A DNA stretch of 64,000 nt from Laccaria trichodermophora (Eukaryota; Basidiomycota; Agaricomycetes; Agaricales; Hydnangiaceae), in contig JACTVC010000025.1 of the NCBI GenBank assembly GCA_018417955.1, positions 248,001 to 312,000 on the forward strand, read 5' to 3'. The notes under the pieces are model-generated. The model searched no databases, was not told the origin of the DNA, and saw only the letters and a list, made by a program, of their open reading frames with translations. The first letter of the stretch is position 1. Each line of letters starts with the position of its first letter. Of this stretch, positions 31,308 to 42,300 are shown one piece after another. The position numbers and the translations under genes are program-made.

Positions 31308-32015
31308 CACACCCGAGACTGCAGTGTTGGGAAAGTCTGAAGCGAGTATGTCGTACATGATGGTCGGACTGCGGATGTAGCAAATGGGTGATTGCCTCAT
31401 TGGCACTCATCATGTCGCTTTCATTAAATATGTTCGACGCATATCCCGAGGTTCAGAAAATCAGACCCAAGGATAAGGTGCTGGTCAGGGTGCTTAAGTT
31501 CTTATCGTTTCCGGTAAATCCGTTTTTTGTCATCGGCATGGAGCTTCTAGTTGACATCTGGACAGGCGCGCGTGGAAGGTCAACGGGATTGAGTTGAGCA
31601 TACTGGAACTATCAGTGAGTTGAGTTATAAACGTTTGGAAGGGATACCAAAGGAAGGTAATTTGAAGTAGTGCTATTTTTCGGAGAGTTGGGACCGGCCG
31701 GGTTTCGTTGGGCTGCAGCAAACCCCATATGACTCTGGGACAAGCGACGTCAAGTACTGTTGCACTGTGGGAGTGGGAGTTAAGCGACTTACTGCAATAG
31801 GACTAGTATTCCGTCAAACCTTCATTGTAAAGTGTTGACCAACTGAACTTTCTTTGAGTCGAAAGTTGATGTCCTGTAAGCACCGAAATCATGTAGTACT
31901 TTGAGAGAGTTCTTGAAGGAGAGTCTCAATCACAGCCCACGAGTAAGTAGTCTCTCCTAGACAGACTTCGATATTATGTGAAGTCGTACCTTTGTTCACG
32001 ATAATATGAAACGAG
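31308..32015. other. Intergenic region
   Basis: This is the upstream side of P450 copy D. I see no gene or repeat I can name. Confidence 0.3.
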
Positions 32016-32450
32016 TAAGGGATTCAGCAGCCTTGGAGCGTGGCCCGATAGCATTGAAGGTGCGAGATATCTGTGGATACGTGAGTGATTTTACTATTTC
32101 ATTTCCGGTTTGGCGAGATTAACACACACGTACGACAAGAACCCACTGATAGAATCCACTTCAACTCCGTCTGAATAGTCCAGATTTATCGACGGGCGCT
32201 TTGATACAATTTACTACCACTCACAAGTATTACGTCTTCGGGACATACAGTGGAGCCCACATGTAGTAGTACCTGTCAGTTTCGATGCTCATGCCTCAGG
32301 CACAACACTCACCTCCACTGCCGACCGTATTCCCAACCACCGGATCTCTATAATTCTCGGACCGCCGAATGTGATGTATGAAATTGTCGAGCGTTGCGTT
32401 GAAGGCCTGACTGTTTGGAGATCAAACTTCATCAAAGTAGCAGCGTGCTC
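32016..32450 (-). pseudogene. 3' relic of a P450 related to copy D
   Basis: Scattered minus-strand segments match the 3' exons of copy D. YRDPVV... is at about 32340 (compare VRDPVVAAFGYGSR), VNCIKAPVDKSG at about 32200 (compare YNVNAPVDELGK), DSISGFLS before a splice-like site at 32130, and GPRSKAAESL at about 32040 (compare EPRSKAAEFL). The frame is broken by a stop, and the haem Cys region is unreadable. The 5' two thirds of the gene are absent. It lies directly before NOP4, at the right edge of the P450 cluster. Confidence 0.6.
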
Positions 32451-32618
32451 ATCTCCATCCCAGGCGCTTATGCCTTAAGTATGTCACCAACATTCCCACT
32501 AGAACGCCTGCCATTGAGGTATCCTAGCGAATAAAGGTCGGCTCCAAATAAAACACTCGCAAACACGAAAAACTCTGACCGTCGTCTTCAAGTCGTCTTG
32601 CTCAACAACGACAAAAAA

Positions 32619-35600
32619 ATGTCGACAGCGCTAGGAAAGCGAAAAGAAAGGGACGAAGACGCTCCAAAACATGATTCACATGGGTACTTTTATCTCCTTT
32701 CACTTCTCTTCAATTCTCACCAACTAACCCTCTGCTAGATCAACGCTCTTCGTCTCCAACCTCCCCTACACAGCGACCTCCACAGACCTCCAAACCCTCT
32801 TCTCAGACATAGCACCCGTCCGATCCGCATTTGTCGTCACAGAGCCCGGTTCAGGTGTATCCAAAGGCGTCGGATACGTCTCCTTCGCCATAAAAGAGGA
32901 TGCAGAAAGTTCCTTCGCCAAGATCGCTGAAGAGGGTATTAGCTTGGTTGGGCGAAAGTTGCGCGTACAATGGGCTGATTCGAAGGTCTGTTATTGTTTT
33001 ATTTCTGATAATACTTACTTATCACATTCATAACAGCCAAAAGAACCTCGAGAAAAGGGTGACGCTTTCGCAACAGTGAAGAAAGAATCAAAGCCCAGAC
33101 CACCTCCACGACCACACGTCCCACACGACCCTTTAGCCATCCGCACCATCATCATCTCCGGCCTCCCACCCGCCATCGACTCCAAAGTCCTATGGAAGAA
33201 AATCCGTAAATACGAAGGGGCCGAAAAGGTAGATTGGCCTTTGAAAAATACTGAAACTGGGGAAGAAGACCCGACTACAGGTACTTCCCCTTCCTTTTGT
33301 TTGTTATATGAAGAAACGTCTAAACACCCATAACACAGCCCACGTCCTATCCACAACCCCCTCCTCAGCGCTCGACGCAATCCACAAACTCCACGCACAC
33401 GTCTACAAAGGCTGCCTCCTCTCCGTAACGCTCAAAAAGCGGGTCGACACACTCGCCAAACCATCCGCTCCCTCCAAATCCAAAAAAGACCCCGCAGCAG
33501 CGCCAAGCCACGCAAGCCGCCTCATCGTGCGCAACATACCCTTCAACGCAACTGAACAAGACCTACGTGCTGTGTTCCTCCCTTATGGACCTATACACTC
33601 CGTGCATATACCCACTAGCCCTAAGGTGGTGGAGGGGGAGGAGGGCGAGAATGTAACGGGAACGGGAAAACCCCGAACGAAGGGGTTCGCGTTTGTTTGG
33701 ATGTTGAGCAGGAAAGACGCGGAGAAGGCTATGGAGGGGTGTAACGGCATAACAATCCGCGCTGGGACGGCTGAGACGTTGGTTTTGGATAAGCAGAAGA
33801 GGAAGAAGCAGAGGAGGATTGAGATGAAGATGAAGGCTGCGGATAATGGGGGAGAGGATGAAGAGATGGAAGAGGAGAAGGAAGAAGTGGTTGTTGATGA
33901 TAAACGCGCGACTGAACGTGTTATTGCGGTTGATTGGGCGTTGAGTAAGGATAAGTGGAAGGAGGAGAAGGCTAAGATGGCGGAAGACGTTGATATGGAT
34001 GGCGAAGACGAAGACGACGAGGGCAGCAGCGGCAGTGACGAGGACACCGACAGCGACAGCGACGAGTGTATCGAACCAGATGACTCCGACGAAAACAGCA
34101 ACAGCGACTCCTCCCACTCCCATCCTGCGAGCGACTCCGACTCGGACGAAGAAAAACCAACCAAACCCACCTTGCCACCCCCAGAAGCAGGAACGACCCT
34201 CTTCATCCGCAACCTCCCCTTCTCCGCAACAGACGAAGACCTCCGCGCGCTCTTCCGGACATTCGGTCCACTCCGGTACGCACGTATAGCCATCGACGCG
34301 TCGAGCGGTCGGTCCCGCGGTACGGGTTTCGCGTGTTTCTGGAACGTGGAGGATGCGGATAGGGTTGTGGGGCTTTGTGAGGAGGTGCGGGCCCAGACGG
34401 GTCCAGGAACAACACCAACGCAAAAGAAGAAGAACCCGTTCGTGTTACCCTCGATATTGACGCCTGACCCCAGCTCGAGTCTCGCGCGTAGTTTGGTGTT
34501 GCATGGACGGACGCTGGATGTTGTTAGAGCTGTTACTAGGGATGTGGCGGGGAAGTTGAAGGAGGAGGGAGAGAGGATGAGGGAGAAGGCTGATAAAAGG
34601 AATATGTACCTTCTTCGTGAAGGAGGTGAGCGCCACCCATTCCTTTCTTTCTTTCTTTCTACACATGCACATGCTGACTTTTGTTTCTGATTTTGTTGGC
34701 ATAAAGTGATAATGCCAAACACACCCTCAGCCCAATACCTCACTCCCGCCGAAGTAGAGAAAAGGACAAGCTCATTCAATGCCCGTCGCGCACAGCTTAA
34801 ATCCAACCCTTCCTTGTTCATATCTAAAACGCGTCTGAGTATCCGGCAGATACCTATCTTCGTAACGGAACGGATGCTCAAGAAGCTGTCTTTACACGCT
34901 ATAAAAGTGTTCGAAGAGGAAGTTGGGAAGGGGGTGAGGGTGGGGTTGACGGTTGATGAACTCGCCGCGGAAGAAACTGCTCTCGACGACGATGAAGAGG
35001 CACACCAAGACACCTCGGAGAAAAAGGAAAAGGGCGAGGAGAAGAAGAAAAAGAAGGGAAAGAAATTCACAGGAACAAAATCAACACCTATAAAACAAAC
35101 TAAAATCGTCCGTCAACTCGAACGCGTCGACCCCGTGACGGGAAAAGGCCGGAGTAAAGGATACGGGTTCATCGAGATGCAGAAACACGCCGACGCGCTT
35201 CGCTTATTGAGGTGGGCGAACAATAACCCCGATGTCGGGAAGTTGTTTGAGGAGTGGTGGGCGGACGAGCTGGAGGTTTTGTTGAAGCACGCATCAGCGG
35301 GGAAGGAGGGAGAGGGGAGGGACGAAGCGAGGATAAAGCGCATAAAAGACGAGATTGATGGCGTCAAGAGTGGTGAAGGGGAGGGTGGGGGGAAGAAGAG
35401 GAAGGCAAAGGGGACGTTGATTGTTGAGTTTTCGATTGAGAATGTGCAGGTTGTGCAGAGGAGGAAGGCGGCGTTGGAGAGGTCTTTGCAGGTGTGTGTT
35501 TCCTTTCCTATCTTACTTTGTTTTTTGGTCTTTGGGATTAACTGGAATGTAGACACCTGAATCGAAAACCCCACATAAAAAGCACGAAAAGCTCTCAACA

Positions 35601-35843
35601 GCAGTGGGGAGGGAGGAGGAGGAGGAGGAAGACGAAGATGAAGATGACGAGCCCTCCCCGAAGAAGCGAAAGTTGTCAGAAGGGGACGATCAAAAGAAGA
35701 AGAAGAGGGGGAAACAAAACAAAGAGGCGAAAGAAACGATTTCAAAACCTGTGAAGGATGAATCAGTGAAACCGGTGAACAAGCTCGGTTCTATCATTGG
35801 TAGGAAACGGAGGGAGAGGAAGGGGAAGAAGGGATCGAAATGA
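32619..35843 (+). CDS. NOP4: NOP4/RBM28-type nucleolar RNA-binding protein
   Basis: Six exons (32619-32683, 32739-32985, 33037-33280, 33339-34625, 34707-35491, 35553-35843) give 972 aa in one frame. RRM motifs in order: STLFVSNLPYTATSTDL (about aa 23), TIIISGLPPAIDS (about aa 130), LIVRNIPFNATEQDL (about aa 240), TLFIRNLPFSATDEDL (about aa 478) and a degenerate last one, LSIRQIPIFVTERML with GYGFIEM. Long acidic Asp/Ser/Glu stretches separate RRM3 and RRM4 (about aa 390-460), and a Lys-rich tail ends in KRRERKGKKGSK. Yeast Nop4 and human RBM28 act in the nucleolus in 60S ribosomal subunit assembly; the same role is inferred. The gene looks intact. Its leader and first exons supplied the short fragments found between the P450 copies. 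Confidence 0.92.
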
Positions 35844-36421
35844 AATTTCTGTCGTTTCGTTGTTCTTGGAATAAAATACATGTTGATGTGTCGGAAAAAT
35901 CCCAATTAGCATATGAGTCATTGCGGCAGCTGATGAACCTATGAGTGTTGATCAGTCTCCAAGGGCAGACATATTTGCATGTTATCAGGTCATGTAACCT
36001 CGCGCTAAGCACTAGCAACTGCTGAGAGGTTTCCGTGGACGAGCACATCAGAGTTTATTAGGTTGTATCAGTCTACACTAATCTCGGGTATCCTTCGTGA
36101 GTCCTGTCAAGCCTCTCAAATTGGAGCTTCCTATTGGCTTCCCAGACTTCTTAGAATGTGTTGGACGAGGTGACATTGGTCAAACATTGGTAGGAAAATT
36201 TGTACAAGTCAACATAGAGCACAGTCTGGGAAGCCGTTGGTGTTCATTTAGACAACGAGGAAGAGGTAGGTCGGGTTCGCGAGAATGTTCATAGCCGGCG
36301 CCGGAGCCCCACTGATTGTTTGGTTGGCATAATGCGTCATTTTGTCGGAAATTCACAGGAGCAGCCCCACAAACATTGAGATGCTCGAATATATAAAGGG
36401 GGAGGAATCAACCCACCACGG
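35844..36421. other. Intergenic region with a TATA-like element
   Basis: No gene is seen between NOP4 and 36421. A good TATA-like sequence, AATATATAAAGG, lies at about 36389-36400, some 30 bp before the ATG at 36422. Confidence 0.4.
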
Positions 36422-36848
36422 ATGCAGTCGCATAATCATTCCAATCGCCCAGCCCCCTCGGATTCCAAGAACATGCCAGTTCTCAGCATGGACGCTTCCC
36501 GAGCTGGCTTGTTCAAGGTGACTGATTGTTGTCCATTGCGTGGCGTTTAACTGATATCATGTGATTGTGTTTCGGACGCTCCCCAAGCCAAATTGAATCG
36601 TCTCAGTCACGGATATCACCAACGGCGAGGACGACAACTCCAGCCATCAGCCCAAATGTCGGGATATCATTAACGACGAGGACAACAATTCCAGCCATCG
36701 GCCCAAACGTCGGGATATCGTTAATGACGAGGACGACAACTCCCTGAGCCATCAGCCCAAACGTCGCCAAACTCACTGGATGCCATGTGTCAGAGGTGGC
36801 TCAGACGACAGGTCAGGTTCGTTTATATTCTACGAGAGCTGGCAGTGA
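36422..36848 (+). CDS. Possible small gene with 17-residue repeats (unknown)
   Basis: The ATG at 36422 follows a TATA-like box by about 30 bp and opens MQSHNHSNRPAPSDSKNMPV. A possible donor (AAG/GTGACT) lies at 36517 and an acceptor (GTCTCAG) at 36608. Downstream, three 51-bp repeats (36611-36765) read in one frame as DITNGEDDNSSHQPKCR and variants, to a TGA at 36846. In another frame they read ISPTARTTTPAISPNVG. I could not find a splice join that links the ATG to the acidic frame without doubt, so the gene model is weak. I do not recognise the protein. Confidence 0.3.
36611..36765 (+). repeat. 51-bp tandem repeat, three copies
   Basis: Units start GGATATCACC, GGATATCATT and GGATATCGTT at 36611, 36662 and 36713. 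Each contains GACGAGGAC-type sequence and ends CATCAGCCCAAA or CATCGGCCCAAA. The period is a multiple of three, so no frame is disrupted. Confidence 0.85.
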
Positions 36849-37244
36849 GGCAACACCAGTCTAGTCACGGTATCTGCCATTATGTAGTAGTGCACACCCA
36901 GCTCGAAATACATTGATTTGACGTTCTCTTTGGTGTGAGACCTAAAGATTATGCTCGGAAAGATTCCAGTCCCAAATCGTAGTTCGTCAACCTAACCACT
37001 AACACACCCGCTCAGTACTAACACACCTGCTCAGTACTAAAACGTCCAGTAATCACTGATCTAAGTGAGGGGTCTATCACACCCATACGCAAGTTCTGTG
37101 GCTGAAATGCATCCCGAAATACTGATGACCTGATGCACACATATGAGCACCATATTGGTGCATCTAGGTTTTTCTCGAATTTTCCGACATGCTGAAGGTA
37201 CATGCTTAAACTTTATATCATACAGTCCTCCCCAGGAACGAACG
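36849..37244. other. Intergenic region
   Basis: I see no gene. A 20-bp direct repeat (ACTAACACACCYGCTCAGT) occurs twice in tandem at about 37001-37040. Confidence 0.35.
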
Positions 37245-38200
37245 TCAGACCAGGTCAATGCCCAAGTATCCACAGACTCCCAGCGCAGCTCCACCCGTCA
37301 AAGCAACCAAAGCAAGTCGGCGCATAAACGCAAAAGCATAGTTCTTCTTGATGCCTTTTGCGCCTGCCTCGTCGATTTTGGCAATATCGTCGGGTGTAAG
37401 ACAAGGGGGCCCCGGGATGTCGACCAGTGACCCGAGGTAGGTGGGGGGGGGACCTCCGGTATGCCTTAAAAAAAATTAGTATATAAGCTTCAAAAATCTA
37501 TATTTGGGGCCCTGTAGCAATGCTAGATGCATCAGCGGCACCTCCAATACAGTTGAACATTGAACGGTTAATAACTTACCATGGAAGTCAGTGTGTAAGG
37601 GAAATGAAAAATCTGTCGTCCTCCCAGTTTTCTTGCTCAGCTCGGACTTGCATGACAAAAGTAAATGTGAAAAAAGGTTGGATTTGTACACCTGAAAAGG
37701 GAGTAGGGATTCATTTTAAGGTTCACGCGTTCATGGCCCACCAGCCGGAAATTTCTTCAAAGGAGCGGTGGGAAAAACATACCCTTTTTGGACGAAAACA
37801 TACCTTATTTAGAAGGAGCGATGGGGGGGGGGACGTCACGGACGGCTTACAAAAAAAAATCTACCCCGTGTTATTTCTGAAATCCCGGGGCCCCCTTGGT
37901 GTAAGAACTGCAGAGTGAAAAGATCCATCAGCTCTCGTTTGGGAACAAAAGAAGTGGACGAACGCAGATCCCCTGCAGTGAGATATCCCTCTAGCCTATA
38001 CTTCTTCGTGCTCATCCTAGTAGTTGATTGATCAGACGCATGAGGCAAAACGTTCTGTTGTTGAAAGTTCCTTACATGACGACGACCACCCCCTTTGCTT
38101 TAGCCCAAGCCAGTAGAACTTGATCTGCACTTGCATGGAGCCTATCAGCAATTGACTTGACAGGAGCGTCAACTGGACCACTGGCTGGCTTATAACGGGG
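37245..38200 (-). pseudogene. Aldo/keto reductase 3' part, truncated and split by a transposon
   Basis: The minus strand encodes KSIADRLHASADQVLLAWAK followed by AKGVVVVM. After a small intron comes STKKYRLEGYLTAGDL, and after another intron LLTPDDIAKIDEAGAKG and a C-terminal hydrophobic segment (LALVALTGGAALGVCGYLG), ending at TGA 37245-37247. These are the C-terminal helices of fungal aldo/keto reductases, where 'ADQVLLAWA.AKG..V' and 'LTPEDI..IDEAG' are landmarks. The last exon is interrupted between its first codons by the element at 37402-37898. Exons for the barrel start and catalytic Tyr are absent: upstream of 38200 the sequence turns into repeat territory. So the gene is dead twice over. 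Confidence 0.8.
37402..37898. mobile_element. 497-bp hAT-like non-autonomous element
   Basis: The ends are perfect 17-bp inverted repeats, CAAGGGGGCCCCGGGAT at 37402 and its complement ending at 37898. They are flanked by a perfect 8-bp target duplication, GTGTAAGA, at 37394-37401 and 37899-37906. An 8-bp duplication and a CA-G-G-G tip fit the hAT superfamily. There is no transposase frame inside, so it is a MITE-type element. It splits the last exon of an aldo/keto reductase gene. Confidence 0.9.
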
Positions 38201-38309
38201 CTAGAAGGAAAATGGCACAGCTCTCCCCCTGTCTCACATTCCTTAAAAGGAAAGAGTATAGGCTGTGGGAGGGTACACTAACATATAGTGCATGAAGAAC
38301 ATAGAAAAC

Positions 38310-38400
38310 AAATGCTGGTTTGGTGGAGTGGTTAATCATGATGAATTTCTTATGCTTACCAAGGTGTCTTGGGTTCAATTCTCCATGCTCCATTTCTTTT
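38310..38400 (+). other. tRNA-like sequence (SINE head or tRNA relic)
   Basis: GGTGGAGTGGTTAATC resembles a Pol III A box, and GGGTTCAATTCTCC, 40 bp later, resembles a B box. A run TTTCTTTTTTT follows as a Pol III stop. The acceptor stem does not pair, so this is not a working tRNA gene. Confidence 0.45.
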
Positions 38401-38417
38401 TTTATGTATCAAACAAT

Positions 38418-38645
38418 TAGTTAGGTTAGGTTAGTTGTTGGTTAGAGTTAAGGTTAGGGATGGGGGATATTTTTCTCAACGCATGTAGCATGTTCTTGTT
38501 AGGTTAGTTGTTAGGGTTCATGGTTAGGGATAGAGATATTTTTCTCTCCATGTGGTAGCACATTCTTGGTAAGGTTAGGTTGTTAGGTTAGGCGATTAGG
38601 TTAGGTGGTTAGGTTAGATGGTTAGGGTTGGTTAGGTGCTCAAGA
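38418..38645 (+). repeat. GTTAGG-type degenerate tandem repeat
   Basis: Many tandem or near-tandem copies of GTTAGGTTAGG, GGTTAGGG and TTAGGTTAGTTG occur. It resembles degenerate telomere-type repeats (fungal TTAGGG) but is not a regular TTAGGG array. It lies at the border between the gene-rich and repeat-rich parts. Confidence 0.75.
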
Positions 38646-40319
38646 ACATGCGGTAGCACGTTCTTGAGCTGCCATATATGGGTTGCCGGTAATTGCCAGC
38701 ACATCACATGTGTGAGATGGGGGGAGACGTAGGACACTTATAGAAGGACAATCAGGATTCAGCATGTTGGAGATTAAAGACGAGGGGGTTTCAACAGGTA
38801 AAATATTCAGAAACCCCCCGTTTCTGGCATAACCTTATCCAGAAACCCTGTATAGTCAAACAAACTCTCCTGAAAATTTGATGGGTTTGCCGGCCACAGC
38901 GTCATGTGATGCTACATGCCCTGTGACGCTCATGCTGCTCAACTGGAACCAGCCACCTCAACAACACCTCAACCCACTCTACCTCACTCTACATGAAAAA
39001 TGCTTTGTGCTAACTCCCAGTATGTGTCTTCATCACCATCACCCTTCCATCTACTCACCAGCTGCCATAGATATAAAAAACCCGAATGAACGGCTGACAA
39101 GTAGGAATTCATGGTTTGGGGTTGAAGTGTGTGAGGTCTCAGACTTTCAACCCACTTGGCAATGACCCTGGCATGTATTTCCTGGGGTTGTCAAGCAAAT
39201 TAGGATGAATTTGGGCAAAATCAATGAAGGAACACTGGCCTGTGGAATCGCTTTTTGTCGTCTTGCTTGCTGGAGCCTCAAGGTCCGGCATGGGTGTGTT
39301 CCTAATCCAAGTTTTTGCCTGAACAGAACAAGGGAGGCTAGTTGTTGTGTGTAAGTATCATCCCCAGCTGGCAGTTGGCCCAAGTGCTGCTGATGGATCC
39401 TGTTCTACGACGAACATGCTGAGATCAACCCATAGCACCGTAAAGGTGACTCTGTGGTATGTTTCATCATTACATCTATTCATCGCGGCTAGTTGAATTG
39501 GTGTCCTCTAACAGCTCCTCTTTGTGCATAAACTTTATCAAATGGACTACAGTTGTAATACAAAAGAGTTTTCCATGCTAGATAGATTTCTTGGATAATT
39601 CTATGTAGGAACCCCCTTCACGCGTGAACCCCCTTGTCTTCTATGTGAGAACCTGGTTCATACACTGGCAACCAGCACATTACTTATTACATAATTATCT
39701 AATCCAATGTCGAGCCAATGGTGAATGACTATGTAGGTGCTATCCGGTGCGACATTTTGCTTGCTGCATGATACTGAAAGAGGCCTTGAAATGGCAGGAA
39801 GGTTTAGTAGAGTATGGATGAGGAGGACGCTCCTCGTACATGTGCCAGAATGATACAGATGATGAAGTGGAGGATGTCACTGACGAGGACGAGAGTGACG
39901 ATGATGGGTTGATTGATGATCTGGAGGTTATTGATTCAGTTTAGACTGATGATGAGTATGGGGATGAAGAAGTTATGCTAGCTAGGTTGAGCAAGACGAG
40001 GTATAAAGCATGTGTTGTTGGAGGGAGGGATTGGGGAAGGTTGGGAAGAGGTTCGGGATTCGGGAGGTGGTGGTTATGCAGCAGGTGGAGGGAGCCATGC
40101 AGAAGCTGGAGGGAGCCATGCAGGAGGAGGGGCCAGTTGTGCAGGAGTAGGTGGCAGCTGTGCAGAAACTGAAGGAAGCCATGTGAATGCCCCTTTCAGA
40201 TTATGGACATGTGGATTATGGAGACCTGTAAATGAATCACCAAGTCTTCCTGACTTCAGTTGAGTATGTATACTTTGAAGTGCATCGATCTACTCACTGG
40301 ATAGTATGAACATTGTCCC
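38646..40319 (+). other. Repeat-region sequence with a decayed acidic/Gly-rich frame
   Basis: There is no intact gene. At about 39850-40010 the plus strand reads an acidic segment (DTDDEVEDVTDEDESDDDG...) that meets a TAG where a Gln codon is plausible. At 40060-40180 a second frame holds a GC-rich repeat reading GGSHAEAGGSHAGGG. These may be remains of a transposon-borne gene; I do not recognise the family. Confidence 0.35.
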
Positions 40320-40717
40320 TTGCCAAGTCTAACGGACCAGCACCAATGGGGACATTGTAACCCAAAGCATGATGTGACACTTGTTGAACTAGAAAATCTT
40401 GTCAGAAACCAGCTATGCCATGGGGAGAAGGTCACTCACTGCAGAATACCAACCACACTCTGTAATCTGTGGTTTGATCCACATACAAGGAAGTTTTTCT
40501 CTCATAGAATGACAAGTGGCACACCAAGTCACCCAAAAAGCCGCTGGAGAGGTCTGGAGAGGATGGTGGCACATTGCACAACAAGTGCCTTGTTAACGAT
40601 GCCTGCAACATCGTGCTGGTGCCATTGCATCCAGCGGGACTCAGAAATCAACATTGTTGACATGACATTGAGGCACATTGATCATGTTTGTGGCAGGTGG
40701 CTGGCGCTGCCAAAACT
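40320..40717 (+). pseudogene. Coding-like fragment, unknown
   Basis: An open frame of about 130 codons (HDVTLVELENLVRNQLC..., IDHVCGRWLALPKL) ends where the element at 40718 begins. The 42736-43183 frame begins where that element ends. They may be two parts of one split gene, but I found no clear target duplication, and the family is unknown. Confidence 0.3.
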
Positions 40718-41074
40718 GAGGTCTTTACCTTGCCCGGGTTAATCCATATGGAATCCATGTGGAATCCATGGAATCCATCACCAATTCCATGTGGAATCCA
40801 TGGAAGGAATCTTGGCTGAGACCACAGCCAATTTGTTGTTCCATGGACATCATGGATTCCATGTGGAATGATCATGGAATGATCATGGAATGGTCAATTC
40901 CATATGGAATCCATTGCCATTCCACCTGGATTCCATGGAACAAGTCCATATGGATTCCATGGAGCAGTTCATATGGATTCCATGGAGCAGTTCATATGGA
41001 TTCCATGGAAGGAATTAATGACCATTATACCATTAGAATACATATAGATATAGGATTTATAGTGTCCTTACTAT

Positions 41075-41170
41075 ATTTAAGTAAAAATAAAATTTTTGCA
41101 TCTGAGAGAATTGAACCCACAACATCATGAATAGAAGCAGCAATCTAACCACCTGAGCCACACCGGCTTT
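41075..41170 (-). other. tRNA-like sequence inside element 1
   Basis: On the minus strand GTGTGGCTCAGGTGGTTAGA resembles an A box and GTGGGTTCAATTCTC a B box, about 45 bp apart. A T-rich run follows. The stems do not close, so it is tRNA-derived rather than a tRNA gene. Confidence 0.5.
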
Positions 41171-41198
41171 GTTACAAGGTAAACTAAAGGTCTGTATA

Positions 41199-41995
41199 TA
41201 GCATCGTTTGTCACGTGGCGTCTCAAACGTGACAGTTATGGCTGTCGCGTTGCCACGTCGTTTCTTTCTTTCACCACCATCCACGCCACCGTCTCAAGCC
41301 ACGACCGCCCGCGACAACGACGTCGACAACGCCGACAACGACGCCGACAACGATGCCGACAACGACGACAACGACGCTGGCGACGACGCCAACAACGACG
41401 CTGACGACAACCACGGATGGGTGGGAACAACGGCGAGCGGAAAGCCCAGGTAAGCCAGCGGCGTGGCAACCAGATGACGGACGACGACGAATGTCGTCGT
41501 CCGTCATTTCATTCCACTCGCGAACAAACCACCCCACCCATTGAGCTGACCCAAACCACAGGTGCCACGTGGTGACGTGGTAGATCCACCACCACACCAC
41601 GCCGACGTCAACGACACCCACGACCAAGGACGACCGCCCACGGACGTCAACGACCGCCCACGAAGACGACACGACCGCCCACGCAGACGACACGAAGACG
41701 ACGCGACCACCCACGAAGACGATGCGAACGCCCACGAAGACGACACGAAGACGACGCGACGACACGAAGACGACACGACGACGCGACAACGACGCGACCG
41801 CCCACGAAGACGATGCGACCGCCCACGAAGACAACGCGACGACGCGAAGACGACGCGACAACGACGCGACGACCCACGACGACGATGCGACCGCCCACGC
41901 CACGACTGCCCACGCCAAAACGAGCCCACCGCCCACAAACGTGGACCCAGAGCACCCACGCATGGAGGATTCCGCTCGCGTGAACGGAAATGGGC
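41199..41995. repeat. CG-rich GAC/CGA triplet block
   Basis: This is dense irregular tandem sequence built of GACAACGACGCC-, CGCCCACGAAGACGA- and ACGCGACGACG-type units. Long overlapping frames on both strands are a by-product of the triplet period. It is by far the most CpG-rich stretch in the right half of the window. Confidence 0.8.
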
Positions 41996-42004
41996 AACGA
42001 CGAG

Positions 42005-42300
42005 CCCAGGTAAGCTCCCCCTCCCTCCAACATCCCTCACCACCCCCCTCCATCATTCACCCTCCCTTCATTGCTCCCCCTCCCTTCATTGCTCCCCCTC
42101 CCCCTCCCTTCATTGCTCCCCTCCCTCTGTTGCTCCCCCTCCCATTTCTCCCCCTCCCTCCATTGCTCCCCCCTCCATCCATTCCCACCTCTCCCTTCAC
42201 CACTCCCTCTCTCCTCCATCACTCCTTCCCCCTCCCTCCCCCTCACTCTACTACATCCTCCCCCTCCATCACTTCCCCCTGTCTTCCCCCCTCCCTTAGA
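42005..42300. repeat. Polypyrimidine (CCCTCC-type) tract
   Basis: The plus strand is almost pure C and T (CTCCCCCTCCCTTCATTG-type units). Similar tracts follow the CG-rich block in the two related elements (52090-52440 as purines, 60860-61110). Confidence 0.85.

Noticed and set aside
33583..35070. Minus-strand open frames of up to 495 codons
   Set aside because: They lie opposite the NOP4 exons and are shadows of its biased Lys/Glu codons; the protein is Ser-rich without motifs.
38310..38400. Functional tRNA gene
   Set aside because: A and B boxes are recognisable, but the acceptor and T stems do not pair.
38418..38645. True telomere
   Set aside because: Repeats are irregular (TTAGGTTAGG, TTAGTTG) and internal, with sequence continuing on both sides.
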